DNA of 64,000 bases. Origin: Prevotella sp. UBA746. GTDB taxonomy: Bacteria; Bacteroidota; Bacteroidia; Bacteroidales; Bacteroidaceae. A program made the position numbers and the translations under genes. The notes beneath the pieces were generated by a model, which was not told the DNA's origin, did no database searches, and was given only the letters and a program-made list of their open reading frames with translations. Positions 16,464 through 25,717 of the stretch are shown here, in pieces. Numbering within the stretch: the first letter of the stretch is position 1; each line of letters opens with the position of its first letter. The stretch spans positions 1 to 64,000 of the forward strand of contig DBKQ01000005.1 in NCBI GenBank assembly GCA_002298545.1, written 5' to 3'.

Positions 16464-19028
16464 TTAAAATTTGATGGAGTATGAAACGGATGGAATTATA
16501 GGTATGAAACCTTTTCTCTTTATGTGAACGTTACCGACTTTGTCTGCATACGTTTTTATATACATAGTATTAAGATGGCAGAAGATATTGTATATGCTGA
16601 TATTCCATATATATATGTTTCCGCTTCTGCTGCCAGTTCTCTTGATGTTACATCCTATGTCGAATCTGTGATAAGTAGGCATAGTGTAGTTGTTTGGTTT
16701 TGAATATATAAATCCGAAATCTCTGTTTCCGTTATTGTCAGACAAGTTAGGCAATGGGATATATGCCGTGGGAACAGAAGTCTTGTTTCCACTATGCAAT
16801 GTCAATTGAGAAAACATGGAGAATTTCTGTGTAGGATGGTATTCTACCGACAGATTTAGCCTGTGCCTGTTGTCGAACTGGTCATAAAACCATTTGTCGT
16901 ATATTTCCTTGAAGTATCTTTTGCTCCAAGATAAAGTGTAAGCCAATGTTGAATTAAGTTTGCTCCTGTTTAATTTAATCACTGTTTCGAGTCCATAAGA
17001 AAGTCCGTTTCCTAAAGTCACATTCTTGTCCCATTCTACGGCAGAAGGTATTACTCCGTTCCAATTTCTGAATCGCAAGATATTGTATGTCTTTTTGTAA
17101 AAGGCAGACACGTCAACGCTTAAGCCCTTCTTTATATTTGATTTTAAACCAATAGAAAACTGGTAAGACGTTGACGGTTTAAACGTTTTAGTTACGGGAG
17201 TCCAGAAATCCATCGGCATATCAAGATAACAGTCTGATATCCGGTGTATGCTTTGCGACATTCGTGTTGCAGAAAGGTTTAGTGAAGTTTTTTCGGAAAG
17301 CAGAAAACTTGCAGATAGTCTTGGGTCAAACATGTAATAGTTTTTTCCTTTCACATTGATGACAGACAAACTTGAACCTATGTTCAACTTTATTGACTCA
17401 ATTGGCTTTGTCATACTTTCCACATAAAAAGTTGATTCTATTGATTTAACTTTAGAGCCATTGTATACGGCTGTAGTATCAATATTGCTATCTGTATTGT
17501 AGAAATAGAATGATGACATCATTTCTTGAGGTTTGAATTTATGTATTGTAGAGGAAAGCCCTGTTCTTAGTTGCTGTTTTGAGGATATGTTCCAAAATGC
17601 GTCAGCCCTCACAGAAAAGTCTTGCATCTTTATCTTGTCTGATCTTATGTCAAGACTGTTTCTGTGTAATATGTCGTTGTCGTCACGGTATGTATCGTCA
17701 TCGTCATATCTGTATACAGATTTAGACTCTGCATAAATGAGTTTTGTCTGTGCAAATAATCTGTCAGACAAACAGAAATCGCCACCCAAACATACATTTA
17801 CATTTCCCCAGTTCATTTTGTTGTTTGTCGTGTTGGAATATCCGTCCCACGAGCTGTTGTCTTTTATCCCATACTTGTCGTGACTTGTGTATAGACTTGC
17901 CCAAATAGAATTGTCATTAAACCTATGCGTTACTTTAGCATTGATGTCATAGAAAGCATAGTCGTAACTGACATTATCATTCTTGTCCTTTGCAAAAGCA
18001 TATATTAATTTAAGCGGAAGATCCAGCCAGCTTCTTCTTAATGCAATATTGAAAGAGGTTTTTCCTTTAGCAATAGGTCCTTCAAGCTGTAGTCTGCCAT
18101 CAAGTAGCCCGATAGAGAACTTTCCGCAAACATTCTTCATATTGCCGTCTTTTGTCCGTATATCGGCAACAGACGACAATCTTCCGCTGTATCTTGCAGG
18201 AAAGCCATTCTTATAGAAATCGATGTTTTTGATAATATCGGTATTGAATGCAGAAAAAAGTCCAAAAGAATGGTTTGTCTGGTAAACAGGTGCTCCGTCA
18301 AGGATGAAAAGATTCTCATCATTGTTTCCTCCACGAACATAAAGGCCTGAAGATAGTTCTATGCCGTTGCTTATTCCAGGCAAGCGCTGTAAGGTTTTGA
18401 TAACATCCGGTGATGACAATAAAGAGTATTCTTTGTTTATATCGGCAGCCGTTAAAATTGTCTTTTCGCTTTGTTGGGAAAGGCTGTTTTCGTTCACCAC
18501 AACTTCTTTTAGTTCAAAACTTTCGGTATTTATAGTGAAGTCTGTTCTCTTTTTTGACTTCATGTATATTTTGGTTTCACCAGACTTGTTTCCGAAATAA
18601 TAAGCGACCAAAGAATGTTCTCCTTCTTTCAGATAAAAACGGTATCTGCCTTCAGCATCTGTTGACGCATGACTTTCTGTTGTGATGTCCTTAACCGTAG
18701 CATTGACAATAGGTTCACCATTATTGTCTTTTACATACCCGCTCAATATGTAGTATGGCGCATTTTGTTCTTTTAGTATAACATTGTTGCCGGCAATAAC
18801 AAAGCTGATATTCGTCTGTCTAAAAGTTCTTGTCAGAGCTTCTTTTAGTGTCAATCCTTTTATCGTCTCCCCTTTGTATATTCTGTTTGTCTTTATTTTA
18901 GAGTCATAGACAAAATGTATTTTATATTCATTCTGTATATTTTGCATTTGGTCATAAAGCGTTGACTTTTGTGCAAAAGCCAGATTACACATTAACAATA
19001 AGAACGATAGCAATTTGATTTTTTTCAT
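16464..19028 (-). CDS. TonB-dependent receptor with signalling (STN) domain
   Basis: 854 residues. Order: signal peptide (MKKIKLLSFLLLMCNLAFAQ), STN domain about 22-95 (YKIHFVYDSKIK, KGLTLKEALTRTF), carboxypeptidase-like beta domain about 97-180 (LSGYVKDNNGEPIVNATVKD), plug (TLQRLPGISNG, LYVRGGNNDENLFILDGAPV) and a long barrel ending SYSIKF. The STN domain is the part that signals to a FecR-type anti-sigma factor. Its start overlaps the stop of the FecR-like gene by 4 nt. Ligand unknown. Confidence 0.9.
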   Translation of the reverse strand: MKKIKLLSFLLLMCNLAFAQKSTLYDQMQNIQNEYKIHFVYDSKIKTNRIYKGETIKGLTLKEALTRTFRQTNISFVIAGNNVILKEQNAPYYILSGYVKDNNGEPIVNATVKDITTESHASTDAEGRYRFYLKEGEHSLVAYYFGNKSGETKIYMKSKKRTDFTINTESFELKEVVVNENSLSQQSEKTILTAADINKEYSLLSSPDVIKTLQRLPGISNGIELSSGLYVRGGNNDENLFILDGAPVYQTNHSFGLFSAFNTDIIKNIDFYKNGFPARYSGRLSSVADIRTKDGNMKNVCGKFSIGLLDGRLQLEGPIAKGKTSFNIALRRSWLDLPLKLIYAFAKDKNDNVSYDYAFYDINAKVTHRFNDNSIWASLYTSHDKYGIKDNSSWDGYSNTTNNKMNWGNVNVCLGGDFCLSDRLFAQTKLIYAESKSVYRYDDDDTYRDDNDILHRNSLDIRSDKIKMQDFSVRADAFWNISSKQQLRTGLSSTIHKFKPQEMMSSFYFYNTDSNIDTTAVYNGSKVKSIESTFYVESMTKPIESIKLNIGSSLSVINVKGKNYYMFDPRLSASFLLSEKTSLNLSATRMSQSIHRISDCYLDMPMDFWTPVTKTFKPSTSYQFSIGLKSNIKKGLSVDVSAFYKKTYNILRFRNWNGVIPSAVEWDKNVTLGNGLSYGLETVIKLNRSKLNSTLAYTLSWSKRYFKEIYDKWFYDQFDNRHRLNLSVEYHPTQKFSMFSQLTLHSGNKTSVPTAYIPLPNLSDNNGNRDFGFIYSKPNNYTMPTYHRFDIGCNIKRTGSRSGNIYIWNISIYNIFCHLNTMYIKTYADKVGNVHIKRKGFIPIIPSVSYSIKF

Positions 19029-19501
19029 TTCTTCGTTACCTTTATGTTAAGCGTAGCTTCCAAAACAGCAATGGCATCATCAGGTGATGTCGATTCTATT
19101 TCGCCCGAAACACATTTCGTTGAATCTTCTGTGGTCAGTTCACAGCCATAATAATCCGAAATCTCTTTAAGGGCTATATTTACGGGAGTATTGTCAAAAG
19201 TGAATACTTTTGTTCCCATTGCCTTTTTCGAATGAACATTCTGCTTATGGTGTACGGCTTCTGTCTTTCCTTTATTCTGATGAACACCGGATGGTGTTTC
19301 CGTAAAAATGATGACACATGCCATGGTGGCACAGATAAAGAATGTCAATGAGGCTGCAACAGAATATTTTTCCCATTTCTTTTCTCTCTTGGCTATTCCC
19401 GATATTTCCGAGAATTTAGTCCATGCCTTCTCCGTATTCAATCTGCCTTGTCTGTAGTTCTTAATGACAAACTCCAGCTCTTTCTCGTTATTTTCATTCA
19501 T
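19025..19501 (-). CDS. Short FecR-like anti-sigma protein (DUF4974 end only)
   Basis: 158 residues. A cytoplasmic N-terminus, one transmembrane segment at about 45-65 (SVAASLTFFICATMACVIIF) and a periplasmic C-terminal DUF4974-like domain (FTFDNTPVNIALKEISDYYG, then VLEATLNIKVTKK). The central FecR domain of typical 300-residue members is missing, so this is a minimal form. It sits between the sigma factor and the STN receptor, the standard place for the membrane relay that controls the ECF sigma factor. Confidence 0.75.
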   Translation of the reverse strand: MNENNEKELEFVIKNYRQGRLNTEKAWTKFSEISGIAKREKKWEKYSVAASLTFFICATMACVIIFTETPSGVHQNKGKTEAVHHKQNVHSKKAMGTKVFTFDNTPVNIALKEISDYYGCELTTEDSTKCVSGEIESTSPDDAIAVLEATLNIKVTKK

Positions 19502-19528
19502 ATCGCTGTAGGATTTATGGTTAAACTT

Positions 19529-20038
19529 TTACAGAAACAATATTGCATATATTCTTTTTGCTGTTCCTCTCAGTTTGGAGTAAGCCTTAGTAATATGCGC
19601 TTCAACAGTCTTTATTGAAATGTTCAGTTCATCAGCAATATCTTTATTCTTTAGTCCATCCCGCTTGCTCAGGAGAAAAACATTTCGGCATACTGGCGAT
19701 AAAGAATCTATGGCTTTCCACAGGCGTGCCTCCCTGTCGCTTTGTTCTTTAGTAGAATAAAAGTCAGAGTCGCTGATTTCAAGATTGTCTATATCAACAG
19801 TAATATTCCCTTTTGCTCTCAAATAGTCGATGCTTGCAAAACGGGTCATTTGATATAAATATCTTAACGGGTCGAGAACGACGGAGTCTTTGCTTCTTTC
19901 ATAATATTTTAAGAAGCAGTCCATAACGATGTCTTCCGCCACATCTATGTCATTGACATAGTGTGTGGCGGAAAGACATAATGAGTTATAGTTTCTTTTA
20001 AACAGTGTCTCTATGTCTGTAGAGTCAGTTGCTTTCAT
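19529..20038 (-). CDS. ECF-type RNA polymerase sigma factor
   Basis: 169 residues. Sigma region 2 (DIDVAEDIVMDCFLKYYER, YLYQMTRFASIDYLRAKGN) and region 4 (LSKRDGLKNKDIADELNISI then KTVEAHITKAYSKLR, a helix-turn-helix) are both present; region 3 is absent as in ECF factors. First gene of the sigma/FecR-like/receptor/DUF4249 operon, so it presumably directs transcription of the operon when the receptor is occupied. Confidence 0.9.
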   Translation of the reverse strand: MKATDSTDIETLFKRNYNSLCLSATHYVNDIDVAEDIVMDCFLKYYERSKDSVVLDPLRYLYQMTRFASIDYLRAKGNITVDIDNLEISDSDFYSTKEQSDREARLWKAIDSLSPVCRNVFLLSKRDGLKNKDIADELNISIKTVEAHITKAYSKLRGTAKRIYAILFL

Positions 20039-20070
20039 ACAGTTTTTTTATTTAGAGACGGAAAATTTTC

Positions 20071-20130
20071 TTAATACCCTTATATGTTTCGCCATGAAAA
20101 TACGTTATATAGAAAATATTAGGGTATTAA
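20071..20130. promoter_or_regulatory. Perfect 10-bp inverted repeat upstream of the sigma factor
   Basis: TTAATACCCT (20071-20080) and AGGGTATTAA (20121-20130) frame 40 nt directly before the sigma-factor start. It could be a pair of operator half-sites controlling the ECF operon, or the stem of a long-loop terminator for the upstream maoC-like gene, whose stop is at 20137. Confidence 0.45.
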
Positions 20131-20136
20131 TACAGA

Positions 20137-20601
20137 TTACTCAAAGTAATACAGGAAAGTAGCTACTCCCTCGAGAGCTTTCTTGCCGGTCTCCTTGATC
20201 TCTATGCGGAACTTGATTTCAGCCTTTGTAACGCCGCGCAGGTTGGCGATAGACTGCAGATCGGTTACGAGGCGGATGCTTTCGCCAGACTTCACAGCCT
20301 GTCCGAACTTCATCTTGTCCATTCCGTAGTTTACCATCATCTTCAGGTTGTTCACCTTGATGATCTGGTTCCACAGATATGGGAGCATCGACAGAGTGAG
20401 GTAGCCGTGGGCGATGGTAGTCTTGTAAGGACTTTCTTCCTTAGCCTTCTCTGTATCGACGTGAATCCACTGGTGGTCGAGGGTTGCATCGGCAAACATG
20501 TTGATGCGCTCCTGCGACAGTTCTACATAATCAGATGTTCCGAGGTTCTTGCCTAAGTAGGCTGCAAACTCGTCGTAGTTGTTGATAACTAATTGTGCCA
20601 T
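20137..20601 (-). CDS. MaoC-like hot-dog dehydratase
   Basis: 154 residues of the MaoC/(R)-specific enoyl-CoA hydratase family. The active-site stretch is present: DHQWIHVDTEKAKEESPYKT followed by TIAHGYLTLSMLP (Asp/His of the hydratase 2 motif). It hydrates enoyl thioesters in the cytoplasm. No fatty-acid or polyhydroxyalkanoate genes are adjacent, so the substrate is open. Confidence 0.85.
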   Translation of the reverse strand: MAQLVINNYDEFAAYLGKNLGTSDYVELSQERINMFADATLDHQWIHVDTEKAKEESPYKTTIAHGYLTLSMLPYLWNQIIKVNNLKMMVNYGMDKMKFGQAVKSGESIRLVTDLQSIANLRGVTKAEIKFRIEIKETGKKALEGVATFLYYFE

Positions 20602-20633
20602 TTTTCTTTGTATTATTTATTGTTTATTGTATT

Positions 20634-20693
20634 TATGGGAGAACTGGGAGGACTGAGAGAACACCTAAATCCTCATTCCTAATTCCTAATTCC
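20634..20693. repeat. Low-complexity intergenic tract
   Basis: A run of GAACTGGGAGGACTGAGAGAAC followed by three copies of ATTCCTA-type units. The same CTGAGAG/CTGGGAG pattern recurs at 45188-45260, and the TAATTCCTAATTC unit at about 39320. Confidence 0.5.
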
Positions 20694-21083
20694 TCATTCT
20701 TTATAGTCTTTCTTCGATATCGTGATGTCATAGAGAATCTGTCCCTTGTGTTTTGCCGAGAAGAAGGAGTAGCGGAATTTGTAGCCCGCCTCTTTGTATG
20801 GGCGAATCTGCGGATTGCCCTTCAGAGCCTTCACCATATCCTGTCGCAAGGTAGTCTTGCTCAGTGCCGTCGTGTCTGCCACTCCATTAGCCGTCATACA
20901 GTAGCGCAGTGTCAGCGTAGACTTGTCGAAGACGAGGCTGTCGGTTGTGATAACATCACTGATTCTCACCGGACAGTTCTTTCTCGTAAATTCACTTGCT
21001 TCCCTGGCTGCCCTGTCTTCAAGACTCTCCTGACAAGCAGTAAAGAGTATTGCAGCTGAAACTAAAAAAAGAAATTTCTTCAT
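20694..21083 (-). CDS. Small lipoprotein of unknown function
   Basis: 129 residues with a lipoprotein signal (MKKFLFLVSAAILFTACQ). The mature part begins ESLEDRAAREASEFTRKNCP and has a mixed alpha/beta look. I do not recognise the family. It lies about 140 nt downstream of lptD on the same strand, separated by a repeat element. Confidence 0.6.
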   Translation of the reverse strand: MKKFLFLVSAAILFTACQESLEDRAAREASEFTRKNCPVRISDVITTDSLVFDKSTLTLRYCMTANGVADTTALSKTTLRQDMVKALKGNPQIRPYKEAGYKFRYSFFSAKHKGQILYDITISKKDYKE

Positions 21084-21103
21084 TTCTTTATCTTTATTTT
21101 TAT

Positions 21104-21215
21104 AAAAATGTTTTTTTCTGTTTTTACCCTCACACCCTCACACTTACTTGTAACCGCCTGTCCGACAGCCCCTTGCGGGGTGAGGGTAAGGGTGAGGGAT
21201 GGTGAGGGTAGAGTA
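21104..21215. repeat. CTCACC/GGTGAG palindromic intergenic repeat, copy 1
   Basis: It starts AAAATGTTTTTTTCTGTTTT then ACCCTCACACCCTCACAC, has a small internal hairpin (CCCCTTGCGGGG) and ends GTGAGGGATGGTGAGGGTA. The two ends are the same as in the copies at 39041-39165 and 39312-39442, while the middle differs. It lies between lptD and the small lipoprotein gene and may act as a terminator. Confidence 0.7.
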
Positions 21216-21223
21216 TATGGTTA

Positions 21224-24049
21224 TCAATACCACTGCACGGCGTTGCTGTAGCCGCTGCGCTTATCGTATTTCAGAGCATCGGTAAGCGTTGCCGCATTGC
21301 ATCGGAACGAGAAGTTGTAGGATGTATATGGAGCGAGCACCACCGAACAGCTCATGCTGAAACAGTGGAGGTCGCGCTGCAGCGAAGCCGTTGTCATAGA
21401 GAGGTCGTGCTCCTCGAAGTCGTAACCTGAAGAGAAACTGATGTTCCAGCCGTCGCTGATGCGGATGTTTCCACTGAAGTTCAGGTTCTGCGTGAACTTA
21501 TACGGATAGCGCATCGTCTTGGTATTGAACTTTCCTGATGTGTTCTCCCTCATCGTGATACCATAGCCGAAGGTGATAGACCACGGCATAGAGAACTTCA
21601 TGTATCCGTCTTCGTCAGTTTCAGCCTTACCTGCCGACTTCTTCTTTGCGCCGTGCTGCGCCTTCATCATATCGTCGTCCACGTTAGTCTCCACTCCCGT
21701 GTCGTCGTCGTCCTTGTCGGTAGAGTCGTCGTCATCTTTCTTGCCTCCGCCGAAGAGTTTCTTTATCTTCTCCGGATTGAGCGTGTATGATATATTCTGC
21801 GACATGCCCTGGAATCGTCCGAACCTGCCCTTTCCCCATTCCGTATGGTTGCCCACGTAAGGGTTGCCGTTGGCATCAAGTTCATATGCGTATGTAGCAA
21901 ACACGGCATTCATGTTGAACGTATAGTTCTTCCACCATTTCAGTCGGATATTCATCGAGAGGTCGCTCCATTTCTTCTCCTTCGCCGCCATGTTATACGA
22001 CATGTTGGCTCCCAACTCATCGATGATGCTCAGTTTCTTGAAGCCCGTAGAGTCTTTGTCCGACTTCACCTTCATCTCGATATTGTTGGATAGCGACATC
22101 GAGATGCTTCCCGTCCTGCCTCTGCCCGGCACACCGAAGAGTCCGTTCTGGTATGGCGAATACTGCTCCATCGTAACATTGCCGTTGGCATCCGTCTTCT
22201 GATACGTCTTGTAGTATCCGTAGCGACTCGCACTGAAATCCGGGGCATAGTTATAGGATACGGTAGGCGTGATGACATGGCGGATAGCCTGTATCTTGTC
22301 GCCGAAGATTTTACGGTTAGGCGTCCAGAAACCATACAGTTTCGTAGATGCACTCACGCTCATCGACCAGTTGTAAACGTTGTAGAAACCATACGTAGTA
22401 TCCCGTTTCACCACCTGGTTCTGCTCGTCCCAGCTCTGCTCCACGCGGTTCGTGTACATACGGTCGGTGAAGTTGATCGACGGGTTGATGTTGATGACGT
22501 TAAACAGCGTGAAGTTTCCGTTGATAGGAATGTTGTGCTGCATACCGTTGCGCCAGTCCTTTATCAGGTTCGACTTCATCAGCAAGTTCTCCTTCGTATC
22601 GATACTGTTGCGCAGACTACCGGTATAGCTCATTGAAATCTTCTCATACCAGCGCTCCTTTCCAACCATGCGCTTACGCTTAAAGGGATAGAATCGGCTC
22701 ACGGAGATATTCAAGTCTGGCAGCGTGATGGCAACCGTGGAGTCGCGCATGTTCTGGTTCAGGTTGGTTGTTCCGCTGATGGTCATGCCGAGACTCGAGA
22801 ACGATGTGGTCCAGCTTACAGAAGAGGTACGCGTACTCTGCGTCATCGTCTGCGGGTTATACATACTGTTCAGGTTGTTGCGCTCATAGCTCGACGTGGC
22901 GAAGTTCACACTTGCCGAGAGTGATGAGAAGGGGTTTGCCTTGGCATCCTGTCGGTGGTTCCACTGTATCTTGAAACTCTCCTGTTCCGTAAAGTCGGGC
23001 ATTCCCTTGTCGCCGTTTTTCGTGTCCTGATAACTGAAGAAGAAGCTGCCGCTGTATTTATAGCGTTTGCGGTAGTTGCTGGCAGCCGACACGCCCCACG
23101 AGCCCTTGGTATAAATCTCGCCAAGGAGCTTCAAGTCCCATTTGTCGTTGATGGCAAAATAATATCCACCGTCTTTAAGATAGAATCCGCGCGCACTCTC
23201 GTCGCCATACGACGGCATGATGAATCCGCTGGAATAGCTCTTCGAGAAGGGGAAGAATCCGTATGGTATGGCAAGCGGCAGCGGTACATCGGCTACTACG
23301 AGGTATGCCGGACCGAACACCACGTCCTTGCCCGGTCTTACCTTTGCCCTCGACAGGGCGATATAGAAGTCGGGATGTTCGGCATCACAGGTGGTGTATC
23401 GTCCGTGTTCCAGGAAGAGCTCGCCCTTTTCATTGCGTTTCGAGCGCTGACTGGTCAGGAATCCATCCTCTTGCTCCGTATATACATTATTAATAAAGCC
23501 CTTTTTCGTCTTGAAGTTAAAGGCTATGGTGTCGCTGTCATACTGCGTGTCGCCCATCTTGAACACAGGTCTGCCCTGCAGCGTACCGCTCGTGTCGCGT
23601 GCTCCGGTGGCATGCACCAGACTGCTGTCCATGTTCAATCGCATGTCGGCACTCTTCAGGTCCATGTTCTGATACACCACATTGGAATTGCCATAAAGGA
23701 AGGCATATTTGTTCAAGGCATTGTAGACCATAGAGTCCTCGGCAGCAAACTTCACCGGTGCGTCAACTCCCGTCGACTTTGTTCTGTTGATGCTGTCCAA
23801 GCGTATGGAATCGTCGATATGCTTGTTGTGATGATAAATGGCAAGAGCCATAGAGTCCATCTTTGTCGTATCGGGCTCGCCGTTGGCAATACCGGATATA
23901 ATGGAGTCAAGCCCCAGCGTGTCGGCGAGGGCGATAGAGTCTTTTTTAGTCTTTTGTCTCTTCTCTTTCCTTGCAAGTGGCGAGTATGCGCCAGCCATCA
24001 CAAAGAGGAAAGTGAAGAGCAGAATGAATATAGTGGATTTCTTTCTCAC
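21224..24049 (-). CDS. lptD: LPS-assembly outer-membrane protein LptD
   Basis: 941 residues with a signal peptide (MRKKSTIFILLFTFLFVMAG). An OstA-like N-terminal part (VYQNMDLKSADMRLNMDSSL, DSDTIAFNFKTKKGFINNVY) is followed by a large LptD barrel (PLPLAIPYGFFPFSKSYSSG). It inserts lipopolysaccharide into the outer leaflet of the outer membrane. Odd feature: an Asp/Lys-rich insert near residues 755-810 (KKDDDDSTDKDDDDTGVE) in the barrel, probably an exposed loop. A promoter is seen upstream at 24127-24134. Confidence 0.85.
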   Translation of the reverse strand: MRKKSTIFILLFTFLFVMAGAYSPLARKEKRQKTKKDSIALADTLGLDSIISGIANGEPDTTKMDSMALAIYHHNKHIDDSIRLDSINRTKSTGVDAPVKFAAEDSMVYNALNKYAFLYGNSNVVYQNMDLKSADMRLNMDSSLVHATGARDTSGTLQGRPVFKMGDTQYDSDTIAFNFKTKKGFINNVYTEQEDGFLTSQRSKRNEKGELFLEHGRYTTCDAEHPDFYIALSRAKVRPGKDVVFGPAYLVVADVPLPLAIPYGFFPFSKSYSSGFIMPSYGDESARGFYLKDGGYYFAINDKWDLKLLGEIYTKGSWGVSAASNYRKRYKYSGSFFFSYQDTKNGDKGMPDFTEQESFKIQWNHRQDAKANPFSSLSASVNFATSSYERNNLNSMYNPQTMTQSTRTSSVSWTTSFSSLGMTISGTTNLNQNMRDSTVAITLPDLNISVSRFYPFKRKRMVGKERWYEKISMSYTGSLRNSIDTKENLLMKSNLIKDWRNGMQHNIPINGNFTLFNVININPSINFTDRMYTNRVEQSWDEQNQVVKRDTTYGFYNVYNWSMSVSASTKLYGFWTPNRKIFGDKIQAIRHVITPTVSYNYAPDFSASRYGYYKTYQKTDANGNVTMEQYSPYQNGLFGVPGRGRTGSISMSLSNNIEMKVKSDKDSTGFKKLSIIDELGANMSYNMAAKEKKWSDLSMNIRLKWWKNYTFNMNAVFATYAYELDANGNPYVGNHTEWGKGRFGRFQGMSQNISYTLNPEKIKKLFGGGKKDDDDSTDKDDDDTGVETNVDDDMMKAQHGAKKKSAGKAETDEDGYMKFSMPWSITFGYGITMRENTSGKFNTKTMRYPYKFTQNLNFSGNIRISDGWNISFSSGYDFEEHDLSMTTASLQRDLHCFSMSCSVVLAPYTSYNFSFRCNAATLTDALKYDKRSGYSNAVQWY

Positions 24050-24126
24050 TTTATCGTTATGAAATGTAACGTTCTAAAACCAGTCTTCTTGCACGTCATT
24101 CTTCTGAATGAATGCGGTACAGGGTG

Positions 24127-24134
24127 CAAAATTA
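24127..24134 (-). promoter_or_regulatory. Promoter of lptD
   Basis: The minus strand reads TAATTTTG, 78 nt before the lptD start. Confidence 0.5.
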
Positions 24135-24206
24135 CTCTTTTTCGTTCTAATATCCGCTATCATACAGACTTTTATGTGTTATTTTAACGTTTTTGGACTT
24201 TTGGAT

Positions 24207-24523
24207 GATTCTTCGTCAATTTAGGTGGTAAGAATTTTAGAAGAAAACCTATCCTGTAAAGACAAGAATTGCAGTATTTTCTTACACTCTGTTTTAATTG
24301 TATGTTACAAAAGATTGATTTCCTTTGTTTTTTATGTTTATCGCCCGATGTCGTTTTGCAAGAGGAACGAAGTGACTCTTTGTGTAATGGCTGATGTGGA
24401 CGACAGAGAGCTTGCTCTCTATAGGATACATCAGCCATTACACATAAGCCGAAGGCTTGCAAAACTACATCGGGGGTTTTATAGGTTTTCGTCTAAAAAT
24501 ACCACCTAAATTGACGAAGAACC
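24207..24523. mobile_element. 317-bp MITE with terminal inverted repeats and 8-bp target duplication
   Basis: Imperfect inverted repeats of about 45 bp bound the element: GATTCTTCGTCAATTTAGGT at the left and its complement ACCTAAATTGACGAAGAACC at the right. The octamer TTTTGGAT is directly repeated outside both ends (24199-24206 and 24524-24531). Inside are nested inverted repeats (TGTGTAATGGCTGATGT with ATCAGCCATTACACA; TTTTGCAAG with CTTGCAAAA). No transposase is encoded. The GGTTCTTCGTCAA-like end and 8-bp duplication fit an ISL3-type origin. Confidence 0.75.
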
Positions 24524-24637
24524 TTTTGGATACTTTCAACCATGCATGAATACATAAGAGGCAGAAATACTAAAGTCAAAAAGTTTGGCGATTAGGAATA
24601 TTCGGCGTATATTTGCAGATATAAACATAAAACAAGC

Positions 24638-25682
24638 ATGACCATGGCAGGTTTAGTGAACTTTTATCCTGTTGGTGTACAGACTTTCCAAACAATCAGA
24701 GAGGAAAATTATTTGTATATAGACAAGACGAAATATATCGCAGATTTTCGCAAGAAGAAAATGAGATATGTCTTTCTGAGCCGTCCAAGACGGTTCGGAA
24801 AATCACTCTTTGCCTCTACAAATGCAACCCGACATCGAGGGACTGGGCAAGGCTCTCGGACTTACCTATGAGGAATGTCTCGGCGAATTGACAAGATATT
24901 ATGACGGCTATCACTTCAGCGAAAATTCTGAAGATGTGTTCAACCCGTTCAGTCTGGTAAGGGCAATGAACAGTCAGAAGATTGAATCATACTGGTTTGG
25001 CTCCGGCACACCGACTTATCTGATAAAGACTTTGCAAAAGTATCATGTGGGCGTGATGGACATAGAAAAGAGGGGGTGTGAAGTAGACGACTTCAACGCG
25101 TCGCCCGAACAAATGACCTCACCTCTACCGCTGCTCTACCAGAGCGGCTACCTCACCATTAAGAAATACAACAAGATGATGGGTCGATATACACTCGGCT
25201 ACCCTAACCGCGAGGTAAAAATCGGGATGCTGAAGAGTCTTGCCCCTCATTATCTCTCGCCCGTTTCCTTTGAGAACAGCTGCCTTGTAGGCGACTTCCT
25301 CGAAATGCTGTATGACGGCGACATAGAAGGAGCAATGAACCGGCTGAAGGCATATCTTACAAGCATTTCCAACCGACTGTCGAACAAGAACGAGCGCGAC
25401 TTCCAAACCGTGTTCTATCTGATTTTCAACCTTATGGGGGCACACATGCGTGTAGAAGAAGACAGCGCCATCGCCAGGGCGGATGCCGTGGTACACATGC
25501 CCGACGCCGTATACGTATTTGAACTGAAATACGACGGGTCGGCAGAGGATGCCATAAGGCAGATTGACGACAAGGGTTATCTGATTCCCTATTCAGCCGA
25601 CGGCAAACGTCTTTTCAAGATTGGCGTAAACTACGACAGCAATCTGCGAACTATCGGAGAATGGATTATTAAGGAGGGGTAA
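24638..25682 (+). pseudogene. AAA-ATPase / PD-(D/E)XK (DUF1703) gene with internal deletion
   Basis: The 5' part (from 24638: [20 protein letters not shown] ... [11 protein letters not shown]) ends at about 24820, and the 3' part continues in another frame ([14 protein letters not shown] ... [11 protein letters not shown] ... [15 protein letters not shown]). Compared with the intact paralogue at 25718-27304, about 185 residues are missing, including the Walker B/LIDEYDKP region, and the frame is broken at the joint. The C-terminal nuclease-like domain is intact. A TATATTTG box lies at 24608-24615. Probably non-functional; the segment 24810-25682 could still be translated alone. Confidence 0.8.
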
Positions 25683-25717
25683 AGAAGGAAACCACATGGT
25701 GGTGCTATATTTTGCTT

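Noticed and set aside
22955..24187. Long rightward reading frame (410 codons) opposite lptD
   Set aside because: It lies wholly antisense to a clear lptD, has no family motif or promoter, and results from the codon bias of the real strand.
24184..24509. Short reading frames of about 92-94 codons on both strands inside the MITE
   Set aside because: They follow the element's inverted repeats symmetrically and have no transposase motif.
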